Shown in pieces: positions 27,892 through 36,119 of a stretch of DNA of 64,000 nt. The stretch is from an uncultured Tateyamaria sp. (GTDB taxonomy: Bacteria > Pseudomonadota > Alphaproteobacteria > Rhodobacterales > Rhodobacteraceae). A model generated the notes under the pieces. It saw nothing but the letters and a program-made list of their open reading frames with translations. It was not told where the DNA came from and did no database searches. Within the stretch, counting starts at the first letter, position 1, and each line of letters starts with the position of its first letter. Position numbers and translations under genes: made by a program. The stretch is from positions 62,001 through 126,000 of the forward strand of contig NZ_CANNDS010000003.1 of the NCBI RefSeq assembly GCF_947503415.1, in the 5' to 3' direction.

Positions 27892-28725
27892 ATGACCTTG
27901 GCAACACTCTCAGACGTTCTCATCCCCGCCAAAACCAAAGGCTACGCCGTCGCCGGTCTGGTCTGCTTGGGCTGGGAAGACATGCGCGCCTATGTTGCCG
28001 CAGCCGAGGCCGAGGGCTGCCCGGTGATCTTGCAAGCCGGACCAAGCTGTCGCGAACACACGCCGCTGCCTGTGCTGGGCAAGATGTTCCGCCATCTGGC
28101 CGAAGCAGCAAGCGTGCCCGTTGTCGCACATCTCGACCATGGCTACACATTTGGCGAGTGCAAGGAAGCGCTCGACAGCGGCTTCACCTCCCTCATGTTC
28201 GACGGCTCGCGCAAGCCTTTGGCCGAGAACATCGCAGAAACCAAAGCCATTGCCGACATGGCGCATGCGGCGGGCATCTCCTGCGAGGGGGAGATCGGGT
28301 TCGTAGGCTATGACAATGGCGAGGCCTCAGCCGGAACAGACCCGGAGGAAGCCGCTCAGTTCGCCAAGGAAACAGGCGTGGACGCCATGGCGATTTCCGT
28401 CGGCAACGTGCACCTGCAAACCGACCAATCGGGTGGGCTGGACGAAGACCGAATTGCTGCCATCCAAGCGCTGACGGACGTGCCGTTGGTCATTCACGGC
28501 GGATCGGGCGTGCCTGCCGCGCAGCGGCGCAAGCTCGCCACACAAACCAACATCTGCAAGTTCAACATCGGGACCGAGTTGCGGCAGGCCTTTGGTCATG
28601 CGCTGCGCAATGCCGTGAACTCCGATCCCGACCGCTTCGACCGTGTGCAAATCTTGAAGGACACGCATGATCCTGTGGTCGCGGCCACCCGCACCGTCCT
28701 GAAAACCATGAGAGCCGAACCATGA
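27892..28725 (+). CDS. Class II fructose-bisphosphate-aldolase-like protein, probable IolJ role
   Basis: 277-residue zinc-dependent class II aldolase. Metal ligands are visible in VVAHLDHGYTF and LVIHGGSGVPA, with the phosphate-binding NICKFNIGTELRQAF after them. In inositol catabolism 2-deoxy-5-keto-gluconate 6-phosphate is split by an aldolase of this family (IolJ) to dihydroxyacetone phosphate and malonate semialdehyde. Position after iolB and an ATGA overlap with iolG support that role; tagatose/fructose bisphosphate specificity cannot be excluded. Confidence 0.8.
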   Translation: MTLATLSDVLIPAKTKGYAVAGLVCLGWEDMRAYVAAAEAEGCPVILQAGPSCREHTPLPVLGKMFRHLAEAASVPVVAHLDHGYTFGECKEALDSGFTSLMFDGSRKPLAENIAETKAIADMAHAAGISCEGEIGFVGYDNGEASAGTDPEEAAQFAKETGVDAMAISVGNVHLQTDQSGGLDEDRIAAIQALTDVPLVIHGGSGVPAAQRRKLATQTNICKFNIGTELRQAFGHALRNAVNSDPDRFDRVQILKDTHDPVVAATRTVLKTMRAEP

Positions 28726-29717
28726 TCAACATCGCACTTCTGGGCTGTGGCCGCATCGGACAGGTCCACGCCCGCAGCCTGATGGGCATGGAAGGCGCAC
28801 GGGTTGCCGCCGTGGCCGACGCGATGCCTGACGCGGCCAATGTGCTGGCCGCACGCACGGAAGCGAAGGTGATGGAGGTCGAGGATATCCTTGCCGCCCC
28901 CGATATCGACGCGGTGGTGATCGGCACGCCTACCACGACGCACTACGATCTGATCCATAGTGCGGCCCGCGCGGGCAAGGCGATTTTCTGTGAAAAACCC
29001 ATCGACCTGAACGCAGCGCGCATCCGCGATTGCCTCGCTGTGGTCGAACAGCACGATGTGCCCTTCTTCATTGCGTTCAACCGCCGCTTCGACCCAAACT
29101 TTCGCACACTCAAAAGCCAGATCGACGAGGGTCATATCGGCAAGGTCGAGATGGTCACGATTCTGTCGCGCGACCCGTCGCCGCCGCCCATCGGCTATAT
29201 CAAGACCTCGGGTGGCCTGTTCCGGGACATGATGATCCATGACCTCGATATGGCGCGGTTCCTGCTGGGCGAAGATCCGGTGGAAATCTTTGCCCATGGC
29301 TCCTGCCTTGTTGACCCAGAGATCGGGCAGGCGGGCGACGTGGACACGGCGATGGTCAGCCTGCGCACCGGCTCCGGCAAGCTGTGCCAAATCTCCAACT
29401 CGCGCCGCGCGACCTATGGCTACGATCAACGGATCGAGGTGCATGGGGAAGAGGGAATGCTGCGGGCCGACAACGTGCTGACCTCAACCGTTGAGATGTC
29501 GAACGCCAGCGGTTTCACCCGCGCGCCCACCGAACCCTTCTTCCTCGAACGCTATGCCGCGGCCTATACCGCCGAGATGGAGCATTTCGTCGAGGTCCTG
29601 ACCGCAGGCACGACGCCGAACCCAAGTGGCATAGATGGCTACAAGGCGCAGGTGATGGCCGATGCGGCGCAGGCGTCGCTTGAGGCAGGCACGCCACAAG
29701 CACTCGTGTTCGACTAG
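28722..29717 (+). CDS. iolG: Inositol 2-dehydrogenase
   Basis: 331-residue Gfo/Idh/MocA dehydrogenase oxidising myo-inositol to 2-keto-myo-inositol with NAD. The Rossmann motif is INIALLGCGRIGQVHARS, EKP is FCEKPIDLN, and the catalytic region contains GGLFRDMMIHDLDMARFL (Asp-x3-His). It overlaps the aldolase by 4 bases and is the last gene of the operon. Its TAG stop lies in a CTAG that also forms the stop of hemN on the opposite strand. No iolA was found in the window. Confidence 0.88.
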   Translation: MINIALLGCGRIGQVHARSLMGMEGARVAAVADAMPDAANVLAARTEAKVMEVEDILAAPDIDAVVIGTPTTTHYDLIHSAARAGKAIFCEKPIDLNAARIRDCLAVVEQHDVPFFIAFNRRFDPNFRTLKSQIDEGHIGKVEMVTILSRDPSPPPIGYIKTSGGLFRDMMIHDLDMARFLLGEDPVEIFAHGSCLVDPEIGQAGDVDTAMVSLRTGSGKLCQISNSRRATYGYDQRIEVHGEEGMLRADNVLTSTVEMSNASGFTRAPTEPFFLERYAAAYTAEMEHFVEVLTAGTTPNPSGIDGYKAQVMADAAQASLEAGTPQALVFD

Positions 29718-31066
29718 ATCGCGGCGCTGTAGGTCCGCTGGTCGGATTGCTCGGTGTGGTCGTTCGTCATGGCACCGGCGATCAGGCGCACAAGTGGGTG
29801 CGCCCACCGCGCAATCGACAGCGTGGACCCGTCCCATGTCACGGCATCACTGAACCTTTCGACGATGTGCAGGATGCTAGTCAACACCTGCTCGTCCGAT
29901 AACTGTACGTCCGACAACGTAGCCGCGTGATAGCACATCAGTTGCTCAACCACGTTTGCCTTCAGGTGATCCAGATCGTTCAGGGCATAGCCCCGCCAGA
30001 TCGGTGAGCGATCCGCTTCAACCTCGGCCGCGTATTTCCCGGTGACGGGAATGTTCTGCGCAAATCCCTGCGGATATGTCGAGATGGCTGACGCCCCCAA
30101 TCCGATCAGATATGGGGCGTTGTCATCGGTGTAGCCTTGGAAGGATCGGGTCAGCCGCTTGTCAAAGTAGGCTTGTGCCAGTGCGTCGTCGGGGCGTGCA
30201 AAGTGGTCGATCCCGATCTGGACATAGCCCTGACCCAATAGCGTACGCCGGGCCAGATCGAAGAGCTCCAACCGTTTTTCCGGCTTTGGCAATGCGTCGC
30301 TTGGGATGAGAGATTGCCGCTTGGACATCCAAGGCACATGCGCGTACCCAAAAAGCGCAATGCGGGTCGGCTCCATCTCAAGTGCGGCCTGCAATGTGGC
30401 AGTCAGCGTCTGTTCTGTTTGAAACGGTAGGCCATACAGCAGATCGAAGTTTAGTGCATTAACGTCAAGCAGGCGCAACTGCGTGACGACGTCAGCCGTC
30501 ATCTCGAAAGATTGCTCTCGCCCGATGGCTTGCTGCACGTGTGGATCGAAATCCTGAATACCAAGGCTCGCGCGCGACAGCCCATGCTTCTTGAGCATGG
30601 CAAGGCGCTTGGGTCCCACATCTGTCGGGTCCACCTCGACGGAGAACTCCTCGAGGTCATCGAGGCCCCAAATGTCATTCAGCCCTGTCAGCAACCGGTC
30701 CAGCAGGTCGGCGGAGAGTATGGTGGGCGTGCCACCGCCAAGGTGCAGGCGCTTGGGTTTGACTGTTTGTGTGAAACCGTCGCGTGTGGCGCGCGCCTCG
30801 GTCAGCACCCGCTCGACATAGGGCGCAAGCGGGGCGTCGTTGCGCGTGCCTTGGGTCCGGCAGGCACAGAACCAGCATAATCTGCGGCAAAACGGGATGT
30901 GGACATACAGCGAAATCTCTGCATCCTTGGGAGCAGTGGATTGCCAGGTGCGCACGCATTCCGCATTCACCCCTTCGCTGAACCAATTGGCGGGTGGGTA
31001 GCTTGTAAAGCGTGGCACCCTGGCATCGAAAAGCCCATGACGGCGGAGGTCGGAAACGTGTTTCAT
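29714..31066 (-). CDS. hemN: Oxygen-independent coproporphyrinogen III oxidase
   Basis: 450-residue radical-SAM enzyme of anaerobic haem synthesis. The 4Fe-4S motif is HIPFCRRLCWFCACR (Cys-x3-Cys-x2-Cys, residues ~58-65) and the SAM-binding Gly motif LHLGGGTPTIL follows. The C-terminal HemN domain is complete. It is transcribed away from fnrL, with an FNR-type box in the 59-base divergent region, so expression is expected to rise at low oxygen, matching the adjacent cbb3 oxidase genes that need haem. Confidence 0.93.
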   Translation of the reverse strand: MKHVSDLRRHGLFDARVPRFTSYPPANWFSEGVNAECVRTWQSTAPKDAEISLYVHIPFCRRLCWFCACRTQGTRNDAPLAPYVERVLTEARATRDGFTQTVKPKRLHLGGGTPTILSADLLDRLLTGLNDIWGLDDLEEFSVEVDPTDVGPKRLAMLKKHGLSRASLGIQDFDPHVQQAIGREQSFEMTADVVTQLRLLDVNALNFDLLYGLPFQTEQTLTATLQAALEMEPTRIALFGYAHVPWMSKRQSLIPSDALPKPEKRLELFDLARRTLLGQGYVQIGIDHFARPDDALAQAYFDKRLTRSFQGYTDDNAPYLIGLGASAISTYPQGFAQNIPVTGKYAAEVEADRSPIWRGYALNDLDHLKANVVEQLMCYHAATLSDVQLSDEQVLTSILHIVERFSDAVTWDGSTLSIARWAHPLVRLIAGAMTNDHTEQSDQRTYSAAI

Positions 31067-31100
31067 TCATCCAAGTTCAGTGATCTGTCGGCCCCGTGCA

Positions 31101-31114
31101 TTGACACAGATCAA
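31101..31114. promoter_or_regulatory. FnrL-type box between hemN and fnrL
   Basis: TTGACACAGATCAA fits the FNR consensus TTGAY-N4-RTCAA. It lies 34 bases upstream of the hemN ATG and only 11 bases upstream of fnrL, so it can activate hemN while repressing (autoregulating) fnrL. Assignment is by match and location. Confidence 0.75.
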
Positions 31115-31125
31115 CGGAGCTTAAG

Positions 31126-31866
31126 ATGAACAAACCGCTTGCGGCCGTTGAAAGCTGTTCGACCTGCCCGATCCGTCACCGGGCTGTCTGCGCGCGTTGT
31201 GATGATGATGAGCTGGAGCAGCTGAACCAGATCAAGTTCTACAAGACGTATTCCGCCGGGCAGACCATCGCGATGCGTGGCGACGCGCTGGATGTTGTCG
31301 CCTCTGTTGTGGGCGGCACAGCGACGTTGGAGCGCGGGATCGAGGATGGGCGAACCCAGCTTGTTGGTCTTTTGCTGCCCTCAGACTTCATTGGCCGTCC
31401 GGGACGCGACACGTTGCAATATGATGTCACGGCCGTAACCGATGTCACGCTATGTTGTTTTTACCGCAAGCCCTTCGAAAAGCTGTTGAAAGAGGTTCCT
31501 CATGTGCAAGAGCGCATGTTGGAGATGGCGCTGGACGAATTGGATGCCGCGCGCGACTGGATGTTGCTTCTGGGGCGCAAGACGGCGCGGGAGAAGATCG
31601 CCAGCTTCCTGATGCTGATCGCCAAACGCACAGTGCATCCTGATGGTCGGGTGTTGGGGGATACCTCCCGTATTCAGCTGCCGATCAGCCGTGAGGCGAT
31701 GGCCAATTTCTTGGGTCTCACCATTGAAACCGTCAGCCGTCAATTCACCGGACTGCGCAAGGATGGCGTCATCGAACTGGATGGGAACCGTGTTGTGCTT
31801 GTCCCCGACCTTGAGACGTTGCTGCTGGAAAGCGGTGATGATTCTGACGGTGGTCCCCTGATCTGA
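31126..31866 (+). CDS. fnrL: Oxygen-sensing Crp/FNR-family regulator
   Basis: 246-residue FNR-type regulator carrying an oxygen-labile 4Fe-4S cluster. N-terminal cysteines are at residues 11, 14, 22 and 25 (CSTC...CARC), and further cysteines occur in VTDVTLCCFY near 108, supplying the fourth distal ligand. The cAMP-like beta barrel is followed by a helix-turn-helix with PISREAMANFLGLTIETVSR; the E..SR recognition residues match TTGAT-type boxes. Four such boxes occur within 5 kb, in front of hemN/fnrL, uspA, ccoN and ccoG. Confidence 0.92.
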   Translation: MNKPLAAVESCSTCPIRHRAVCARCDDDELEQLNQIKFYKTYSAGQTIAMRGDALDVVASVVGGTATLERGIEDGRTQLVGLLLPSDFIGRPGRDTLQYDVTAVTDVTLCCFYRKPFEKLLKEVPHVQERMLEMALDELDAARDWMLLLGRKTAREKIASFLMLIAKRTVHPDGRVLGDTSRIQLPISREAMANFLGLTIETVSRQFTGLRKDGVIELDGNRVVLVPDLETLLLESGDDSDGGPLI

Positions 31867-31873
31867 TCAAGGC

Positions 31874-31887
31874 TTGATCCACATCAA
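31874..31887. promoter_or_regulatory. FnrL box before uspA
   Basis: TTGATCCACATCAA, an exact match to TTGAT-N4-ATCAA, 61 bases upstream of the uspA ATG and 8 bases after the fnrL stop. A TATCCC -10-like element at ~31909 places the box near -41 of a start, the class II activator position (inference). Confidence 0.8.
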
Positions 31888-31947
31888 CGCGCCTCCGCAC
31901 GGGGGCTGCTATCCCTTCTGGCCTTAGGGCCAAAGGAGGGCTTTCCC

Positions 31948-32355
31948 ATGTATTCCAACATTCTGATCCCCGTCGCATTCGGTGAGGGACGCGATCATGC
32001 CCAAGCCACAGCCGTCGCACAGCATCTGGCGTCGGAAGGTGCCCGCATCACATTGCTGCACGTGATGGAACAACTGCCGGTCTACGCGGCAGAGTACATC
32101 CCCGCAGACCTTGTCGCAGGAAGCCGGGAGCGCGTGAATGCGCGTCTGCAGGTCATGGCGTCGGAACTGCCCAATTGCCAGAGCGCCCTGATTGAAGGGC
32201 CGACCGGGCGCAGCATCACGGATTATGCGCAAGAACACGGGATTGACCTGATTGTCATGCCGTCCCACCAGCCCGCGCTGTCCGACATCCTACTGGGATC
32301 GACGGCTGCATGGGTCACTCGTCACGTGAAGTGCGCGGTGCATGTCATCCGGTAA
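31948..32355 (+). CDS. Universal stress protein (UspA family)
   Basis: 135-residue single-domain Usp protein of the ATP-binding kind. N-terminal SNILIPVAFGEG and C-terminal nucleotide-binding motif VMPSHQPALSDILLGSTAAWVTRHVKCAVHVI (G-x2-G-x9-S/T pattern in LLGSTAAWVTRH) are visible. Its own FnrL box lies upstream, and another lies between it and ccoN, so it is probably a low-oxygen survival protein, as in related Rhodobacteraceae. Confidence 0.88.
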   Translation: MYSNILIPVAFGEGRDHAQATAVAQHLASEGARITLLHVMEQLPVYAAEYIPADLVAGSRERVNARLQVMASELPNCQSALIEGPTGRSITDYAQEHGIDLIVMPSHQPALSDILLGSTAAWVTRHVKCAVHVIR

Positions 32356-32366
32356 ATCTGCGCATC

Positions 32367-32380
32367 TTGATCCAGATCAA
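32367..32380. promoter_or_regulatory. FnrL box of the ccoNOQP promoter
   Basis: TTGATCCAGATCAA, a perfect palindromic FNR site, in the 156-base gap 32356-32511. It is followed by CGCGCC and, 35 bases after the box, the decamer TACGAACAGG that also follows the ccoG box. The spacing fits class II activation. Confidence 0.85.
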
Positions 32381-32415
32381 CGCGCCTCGGCGCACGGGTC
32401 CCTAATCAGAAAACA

Positions 32416-32425
32416 TACGAACAGG
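32416..32425 (+). promoter_or_regulatory. Conserved decamer after the ccoN FnrL box
   Basis: TACGAACAGG, identical to 36100-36109 upstream of ccoG, at 35 versus 33 intervening bases from the FnrL box. With the box centred near -41.5 this falls at about +1, so it may mark the start of transcription or an early-transcript element. An inverted copy lies at 36011-36020. Confidence 0.5.
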
Positions 32426-32511
32426 TGTGTTGTCCCCGCGGGGACAGTGCGCAGACGCGTAGCGAACGGTTTCTTCCAGGCCGTGCGGTGCGAATTTGCA
32501 AAGGAAAGAGA

Positions 32512-34122
32512 ATGTGGGACTACGTTAAACTCATTTTACTTGGCCTTGTTGCCCTGCTCGCTGCCATCGCAGCGGATTGGGGGCACGATCTGGCTTACAA
32601 ACTGCATGCAGCGCTGATCTTCGTGATCGCGCTGGGCATGTTCATCTGGCAAGTCCGCCAGATCGGAGAAACGCGCGCCGTCGTGGATGACACCGGATAT
32701 ATGGATGGTGTGATCCGGGCGGGTGTGATCGCCACCGGGTTCTGGGGGGTCGTTGGCTTCCTCGCCGGGGTGTTCATCGCCTTCCAGCTTGCCTTTCCCG
32801 GTCTGAACTTCGATTGGGGTCAACCCTTTACCAACTTCGGACGTCTGCGCCCGCTGCACACAAGTGCGGTGATTTTTGCGTTTGGCGGCAACGCCCTGAT
32901 CATGTCCTCTTTCTACATTGTGCAACGGACCTGCGGTGCACGCCTCTGGGGCGGCAACCTGTCTTGGTTCGTGTTCTGGGGGTACCAGCTGTTTATCGTG
33001 ATGGCCGCCACCGGTTATCTGCTGGGTGCCACGCAGTCCAAGGAATATGCCGAACCTGAGTGGTACGTGGACATCTGGCTTACCCTTGTGTGGGTCGCGT
33101 TCCTGGCCGTCTATCTGGGCACGATCTTCAAGCGGCAAGAGAAACACATCTATGTCGCCAACTGGTTCCTTTTGAGCTTCATCATCACTGTGGCGATGCT
33201 GCACATCGTTAACAACCTGAGCATCCCCGTATCGCTGCTGGGCTCCAAGTCCGTGCAGGTGTTCTCGGGTGTGCAGGATGCGATGACGCAGTGGTGGTAT
33301 GGCCACAACGCGGTTGGCTTCTTCCTCACTGCCGGGTTCCTGGGCATGATGTACTACTTTGTGCCGAAGCAGGCCGAACGCCCCGTCTACAGCTACAAGC
33401 TGTCGATCATTCACTTCTGGGCGCTGATCTTCCTGTATATCTGGGCCGGTCCGCACCACCTGCACTACACCGCGTTGCCGGATTGGGCCGCGACCCTTGG
33501 TATGGTGTTTTCGATCATCCTGTGGATGCCGAGCTGGGGTGGCATGATCAACGGTCTGATGACGCTGCAAGGCGCGTGGGACAAGCTGCGCACGGACCCG
33601 ATCATTCGGATGATGGTGATCAGCCTCGCCTTCTACGGCATGTCCACCTTTGAGGGACCGATGATGTCGATCCGCGCGGTGAACTCCCTGTCACACTACA
33701 CCGACTGGACCATCGGGCACGTGCACTCTGGCGCACTTGGCTGGAACGGCATGATCACCTTTGGCGCGCTTTACTTCCTGACGCCACGCCTGTGGGGTCG
33801 CAAGCAGATGTATTCCATGTCGGCCATCGACTGGCACTTCTGGCTCGCGACCATCGGTATCGTGCTTTACGCCTCGTCGATGTGGGTGACCGGCATCATG
33901 GAAGGCCTGATGTGGCGCGAAGTCGATGCCCAAGGCTTCCTGGTGAATTCGTTCGCCGACACCGTGAGCGCGAAGTTCCCGATGTATGTGGTGCGTGGTC
34001 TGGGCGGGGTTCTGTACCTCGCAGGGGGCATCATCATGGTGTGGAACATGTGGATGACCATCCGCGGCGGCAAGCCCGTCACGGTGGCCCCACCCATGCC
34101 CGCAAACGTTCAAGCGGCATAA
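32512..34122 (+). CDS. ccoN: cbb3-type cytochrome c oxidase subunit I
   Basis: 536-residue haem-copper oxidase catalytic subunit. The ATG at 32512 follows AAGGAAAGAG; upstream codons in the same frame (from 32425) are not family-like. Twelve or so membrane helices are visible. Haem and copper ligands include [14 protein letters not shown], the His pair in [15 protein letters not shown], and [16 protein letters not shown]. It starts the ccoNOQP operon under FnrL control and reduces oxygen at low concentrations while pumping protons. Confidence 0.96.
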   Translation: MWDYVKLILLGLVALLAAIAADWGHDLAYKLHAALIFVIALGMFIWQVRQIGETRAVVDDTGYMDGVIRAGVIATGFWGVVGFLAGVFIAFQLAFPGLNFDWGQPFTNFGRLRPLHTSAVIFAFGGNALIMSSFYIVQRTCGARLWGGNLSWFVFWGYQLFIVMAATGYLLGATQSKEYAEPEWYVDIWLTLVWVAFLAVYLGTIFKRQEKHIYVANWFLLSFIITVAMLHIVNNLSIPVSLLGSKSVQVFSGVQDAMTQWWYGHNAVGFFLTAGFLGMMYYFVPKQAERPVYSYKLSIIHFWALIFLYIWAGPHHLHYTALPDWAATLGMVFSIILWMPSWGGMINGLMTLQGAWDKLRTDPIIRMMVISLAFYGMSTFEGPMMSIRAVNSLSHYTDWTIGHVHSGALGWNGMITFGALYFLTPRLWGRKQMYSMSAIDWHFWLATIGIVLYASSMWVTGIMEGLMWREVDAQGFLVNSFADTVSAKFPMYVVRGLGGVLYLAGGIIMVWNMWMTIRGGKPVTVAPPMPANVQAA

Positions 34123-34134
34123 GGAGACAGCACA

Positions 34135-34860
34135 ATGGCTTTTCTTGACCGACATCAGGTTCTGGAACGCAGCCCGACGCTTTTGTTCGTCTTCTCGCTG
34201 CTTGTCGTCACCATCGGTGGCATCGTTGAAATCGCACCTCTGTTCTATCTTGAGAACACGATCGAAGAGGTTGATGGGGTGCGGCCCTACAGCCCGCTGG
34301 AGCTGGCCGGGCGCGACATCTACATCCGCGAAGGGTGCTATGTCTGCCACAGCCAGATGATCCGCCCCATGCGGGATGAGGTTGAACGTTACGGGCATTA
34401 TTCACTGGCGGCGGAGTCGATGTATGACCACCCGTTCCAGTGGGGGTCAAAGCGCACCGGGCCTGATCTGGCCCGTGTGGGTGGCCGATATTCGGATGCG
34501 TGGCATGTGGATCACCTGCTTGATCCGCAGTCCGTGGTGCCGGAATCGATCATGCCCAAATACGCGTTCCTCGCCGACACCGTGATTGACGGCGAACAGA
34601 TCGAGGATTTGGTCAGCACCCACCGCTTTGTGGGCGTGCCTTACTCCGACGAGATGGTGGAGGCTGCGGCTGCGGACTTCCGGGTGCAGGCCGATCCCGA
34701 TGGCGACTGGGACGGGCTGGTGGAACGCTATCCCGGTGCGGTGGTGTCCAATTTCGACGGTCAGCCTGAGTTGACCGAAATGGATGCGCTGATTGCGTAT
34801 CTTCAGATGCTGGGCACGTTGGTCGACTTCTCGACCTTCACCCCCGATGCGAACCGATAG
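34135..34860 (+). CDS. ccoO: cbb3 oxidase mono-haem subunit II
   Basis: 241-residue membrane-anchored cytochrome c. An N-terminal helix ([22 protein letters not shown]) is followed by a periplasmic domain with one haem-binding CYVCH motif near residue 70 and the conserved [18 protein letters not shown]. It starts 12 bases after ccoN. Confidence 0.96.
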   Translation: MAFLDRHQVLERSPTLLFVFSLLVVTIGGIVEIAPLFYLENTIEEVDGVRPYSPLELAGRDIYIREGCYVCHSQMIRPMRDEVERYGHYSLAAESMYDHPFQWGSKRTGPDLARVGGRYSDAWHVDHLLDPQSVVPESIMPKYAFLADTVIDGEQIEDLVSTHRFVGVPYSDEMVEAAAADFRVQADPDGDWDGLVERYPGAVVSNFDGQPELTEMDALIAYLQMLGTLVDFSTFTPDANR

Positions 34861-34866
34861 GAGGAC

Positions 34867-35061
34867 ATGATGGACACCTATTCCTTCCTGCGTGAACTCG
34901 CTGACAGCTGGGTCCTGCTGGCCATGGTGGTCTTCTACATCACAGCGTGCCTCTGGTCCTTCCGCCCCTCGGCGCGCAAGGCCAACGAAGAGGCCGCCAG
35001 CATCCCATTCCGCAACGACACAGATGCGCATCTGACCGCACAAGAACCGGAGGCCGACTGA
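34867..35061 (+). CDS. ccoQ: cbb3 oxidase small subunit
   Basis: 64-residue one-helix membrane protein (SWVLLAMVVFYITACLWSFRP) between ccoO and ccoP, where CcoQ/FixQ is always found; it stabilises the oxidase complex. Two adjacent ATG codons (34867 and 34870) are possible starts; AGGAGG lies just upstream. Confidence 0.9.
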   Translation: MMDTYSFLRELADSWVLLAMVVFYITACLWSFRPSARKANEEAASIPFRNDTDAHLTAQEPEAD

Positions 35062-35062
35062 G

Positions 35063-35935
35063 ATGGCTGACAACAAAGATATCGATGAAGCCACAGGCAC
35101 TGACACCACCGGTCATGATTGGGATGGCATCAAGGAGCTGAACAACCCGCTGCCGCGGTGGTGGCTGTGGTGCTTTTACGGCACGATTGTCTGGGGCGTG
35201 GCCTATACCATCGCCTATCCGGCGTGGCCCCTGGTCAACTCGGCCACCGCAGGGTTGCTGGGGTATTCGACCCGCGCCGAGGTGGCAGAGCAGATTGCGG
35301 AAGTCGAAGCGCAGAACGCCGAAGTGGCGGCTGTGCTGGCCTCTGCCGATCTGTCCACCCTGTCGCCCGATGATCCGGCGCACCGATATGGTGTGGCAGG
35401 CGGCGCGTCCGTGTTCCTTGCCAACTGTTCGCAGTGTCACGGCGCGGGGGCTGCGGGTGTTCAGGCGGGAGGCTATCCCAACCTGCTGGATGACGCATGG
35501 CTTTGGGGCGGGTCGCTTGAAGATATCGAGTACACCGTCCGTCACGGCATTCGGAACGATACCGATCCCGATGCACGCTGGTCCGAGATGCCTGTCTTTG
35601 GCGACATCCTGTCGGATGAGGAGATCGGACAGACGGTGGAATACGTACTGGCCTTGTCTGGTCAGGATCACGACGCGGCACTGGCCGAACAGGGCTTGGT
35701 GTTGTTCGAAGAGCAGTGCACCGCCTGTCATGGCGACGCAGGTGAAGGCATCCGCGATCTGGGCGCACCCACCCTCAACGACGCGATCTGGCTTTATGGG
35801 GGCGACCGCGAGACCATCACCGAAACGATCACCTATTCCCGCTTCGGCGTGATGCCCGCATGGGGTCCGCGTCTGGATGAAGATGAGATCAAGGCGGTCA
35901 CATTGTATCTGCACCAGCTTGGCGGGGGGGAGTAA
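35063..35935 (+). CDS. ccoP: cbb3 oxidase di-haem subunit III
   Basis: 290-residue electron-entry subunit. An N-terminal membrane helix (WWLWCFYGTIVWGVAYTIAY) is followed by two cytochrome c domains with haem motifs CSQCH (residue ~119) and CTACH (~218). The preceding ELNNPLPRWW is the signature N-terminus of CcoP. It ends the operon and is followed by a GC-rich hairpin. Confidence 0.95.
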   Translation: MADNKDIDEATGTDTTGHDWDGIKELNNPLPRWWLWCFYGTIVWGVAYTIAYPAWPLVNSATAGLLGYSTRAEVAEQIAEVEAQNAEVAAVLASADLSTLSPDDPAHRYGVAGGASVFLANCSQCHGAGAAGVQAGGYPNLLDDAWLWGGSLEDIEYTVRHGIRNDTDPDARWSEMPVFGDILSDEEIGQTVEYVLALSGQDHDAALAEQGLVLFEEQCTACHGDAGEGIRDLGAPTLNDAIWLYGGDRETITETITYSRFGVMPAWGPRLDEDEIKAVTLYLHQLGGGE

Positions 35936-35997
35936 CGCCCGCCAGGCCTACGGCGCGCATCGGGGCGAAAGCCTCCTTGGAGGGGAATGCGCGACGG

Positions 35998-36037
35998 TCC
36001 CGGCCCTTGTCCTGTTCGTACCTAGCAGGGGCCGGGA
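35998..36037 (+). terminator. Possible terminator or processing hairpin after ccoP
   Basis: A 9-base-pair perfect stem (TCCCGGCCC with GGGCCGGGA) with a 22-base loop, 62 bases after the ccoP stop and just before the ccoG FnrL box. The stem is followed by TATCATTTGT, not a pure T run, so termination is plausible but not certain. The loop contains the inverted decamer CCTGTTCGTA. Confidence 0.5.
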
Positions 36038-36052
36038 TATCATTTGTCACCC

Positions 36053-36066
36053 TTGATCCAGATCAA
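36053..36066. promoter_or_regulatory. FnrL box of the ccoGHIS promoter
   Basis: TTGATCCAGATCAA, identical to the ccoN box, 53 bases upstream of the ccoG ATG in the 184-base gap 35936-36119. It shows that the assembly genes have their own low-oxygen promoter. Confidence 0.85.
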
Positions 36067-36099
36067 GGAGGCAAAATCCCACCCCGTGCAGTGTACGCT

Positions 36100-36109
36100 T
36101 ACGAACAGG
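36100..36109 (+). promoter_or_regulatory. Conserved decamer after the ccoG FnrL box
   Basis: TACGAACAGG, 33 bases after the FnrL box and 10 bases before the ATG, the same sequence and nearly the same spacing as at ccoN (32416-32425). If it marks the start of transcription, the ccoG leader is only ~15-20 bases. Confidence 0.5.
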
Positions 36110-36119
36110 ACAACTTGAA

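Noticed and set aside
26793-27938. 381-codon minus-strand open frame over iolB
   Set aside because: Mirror of iolB, which matches its family along its whole length.
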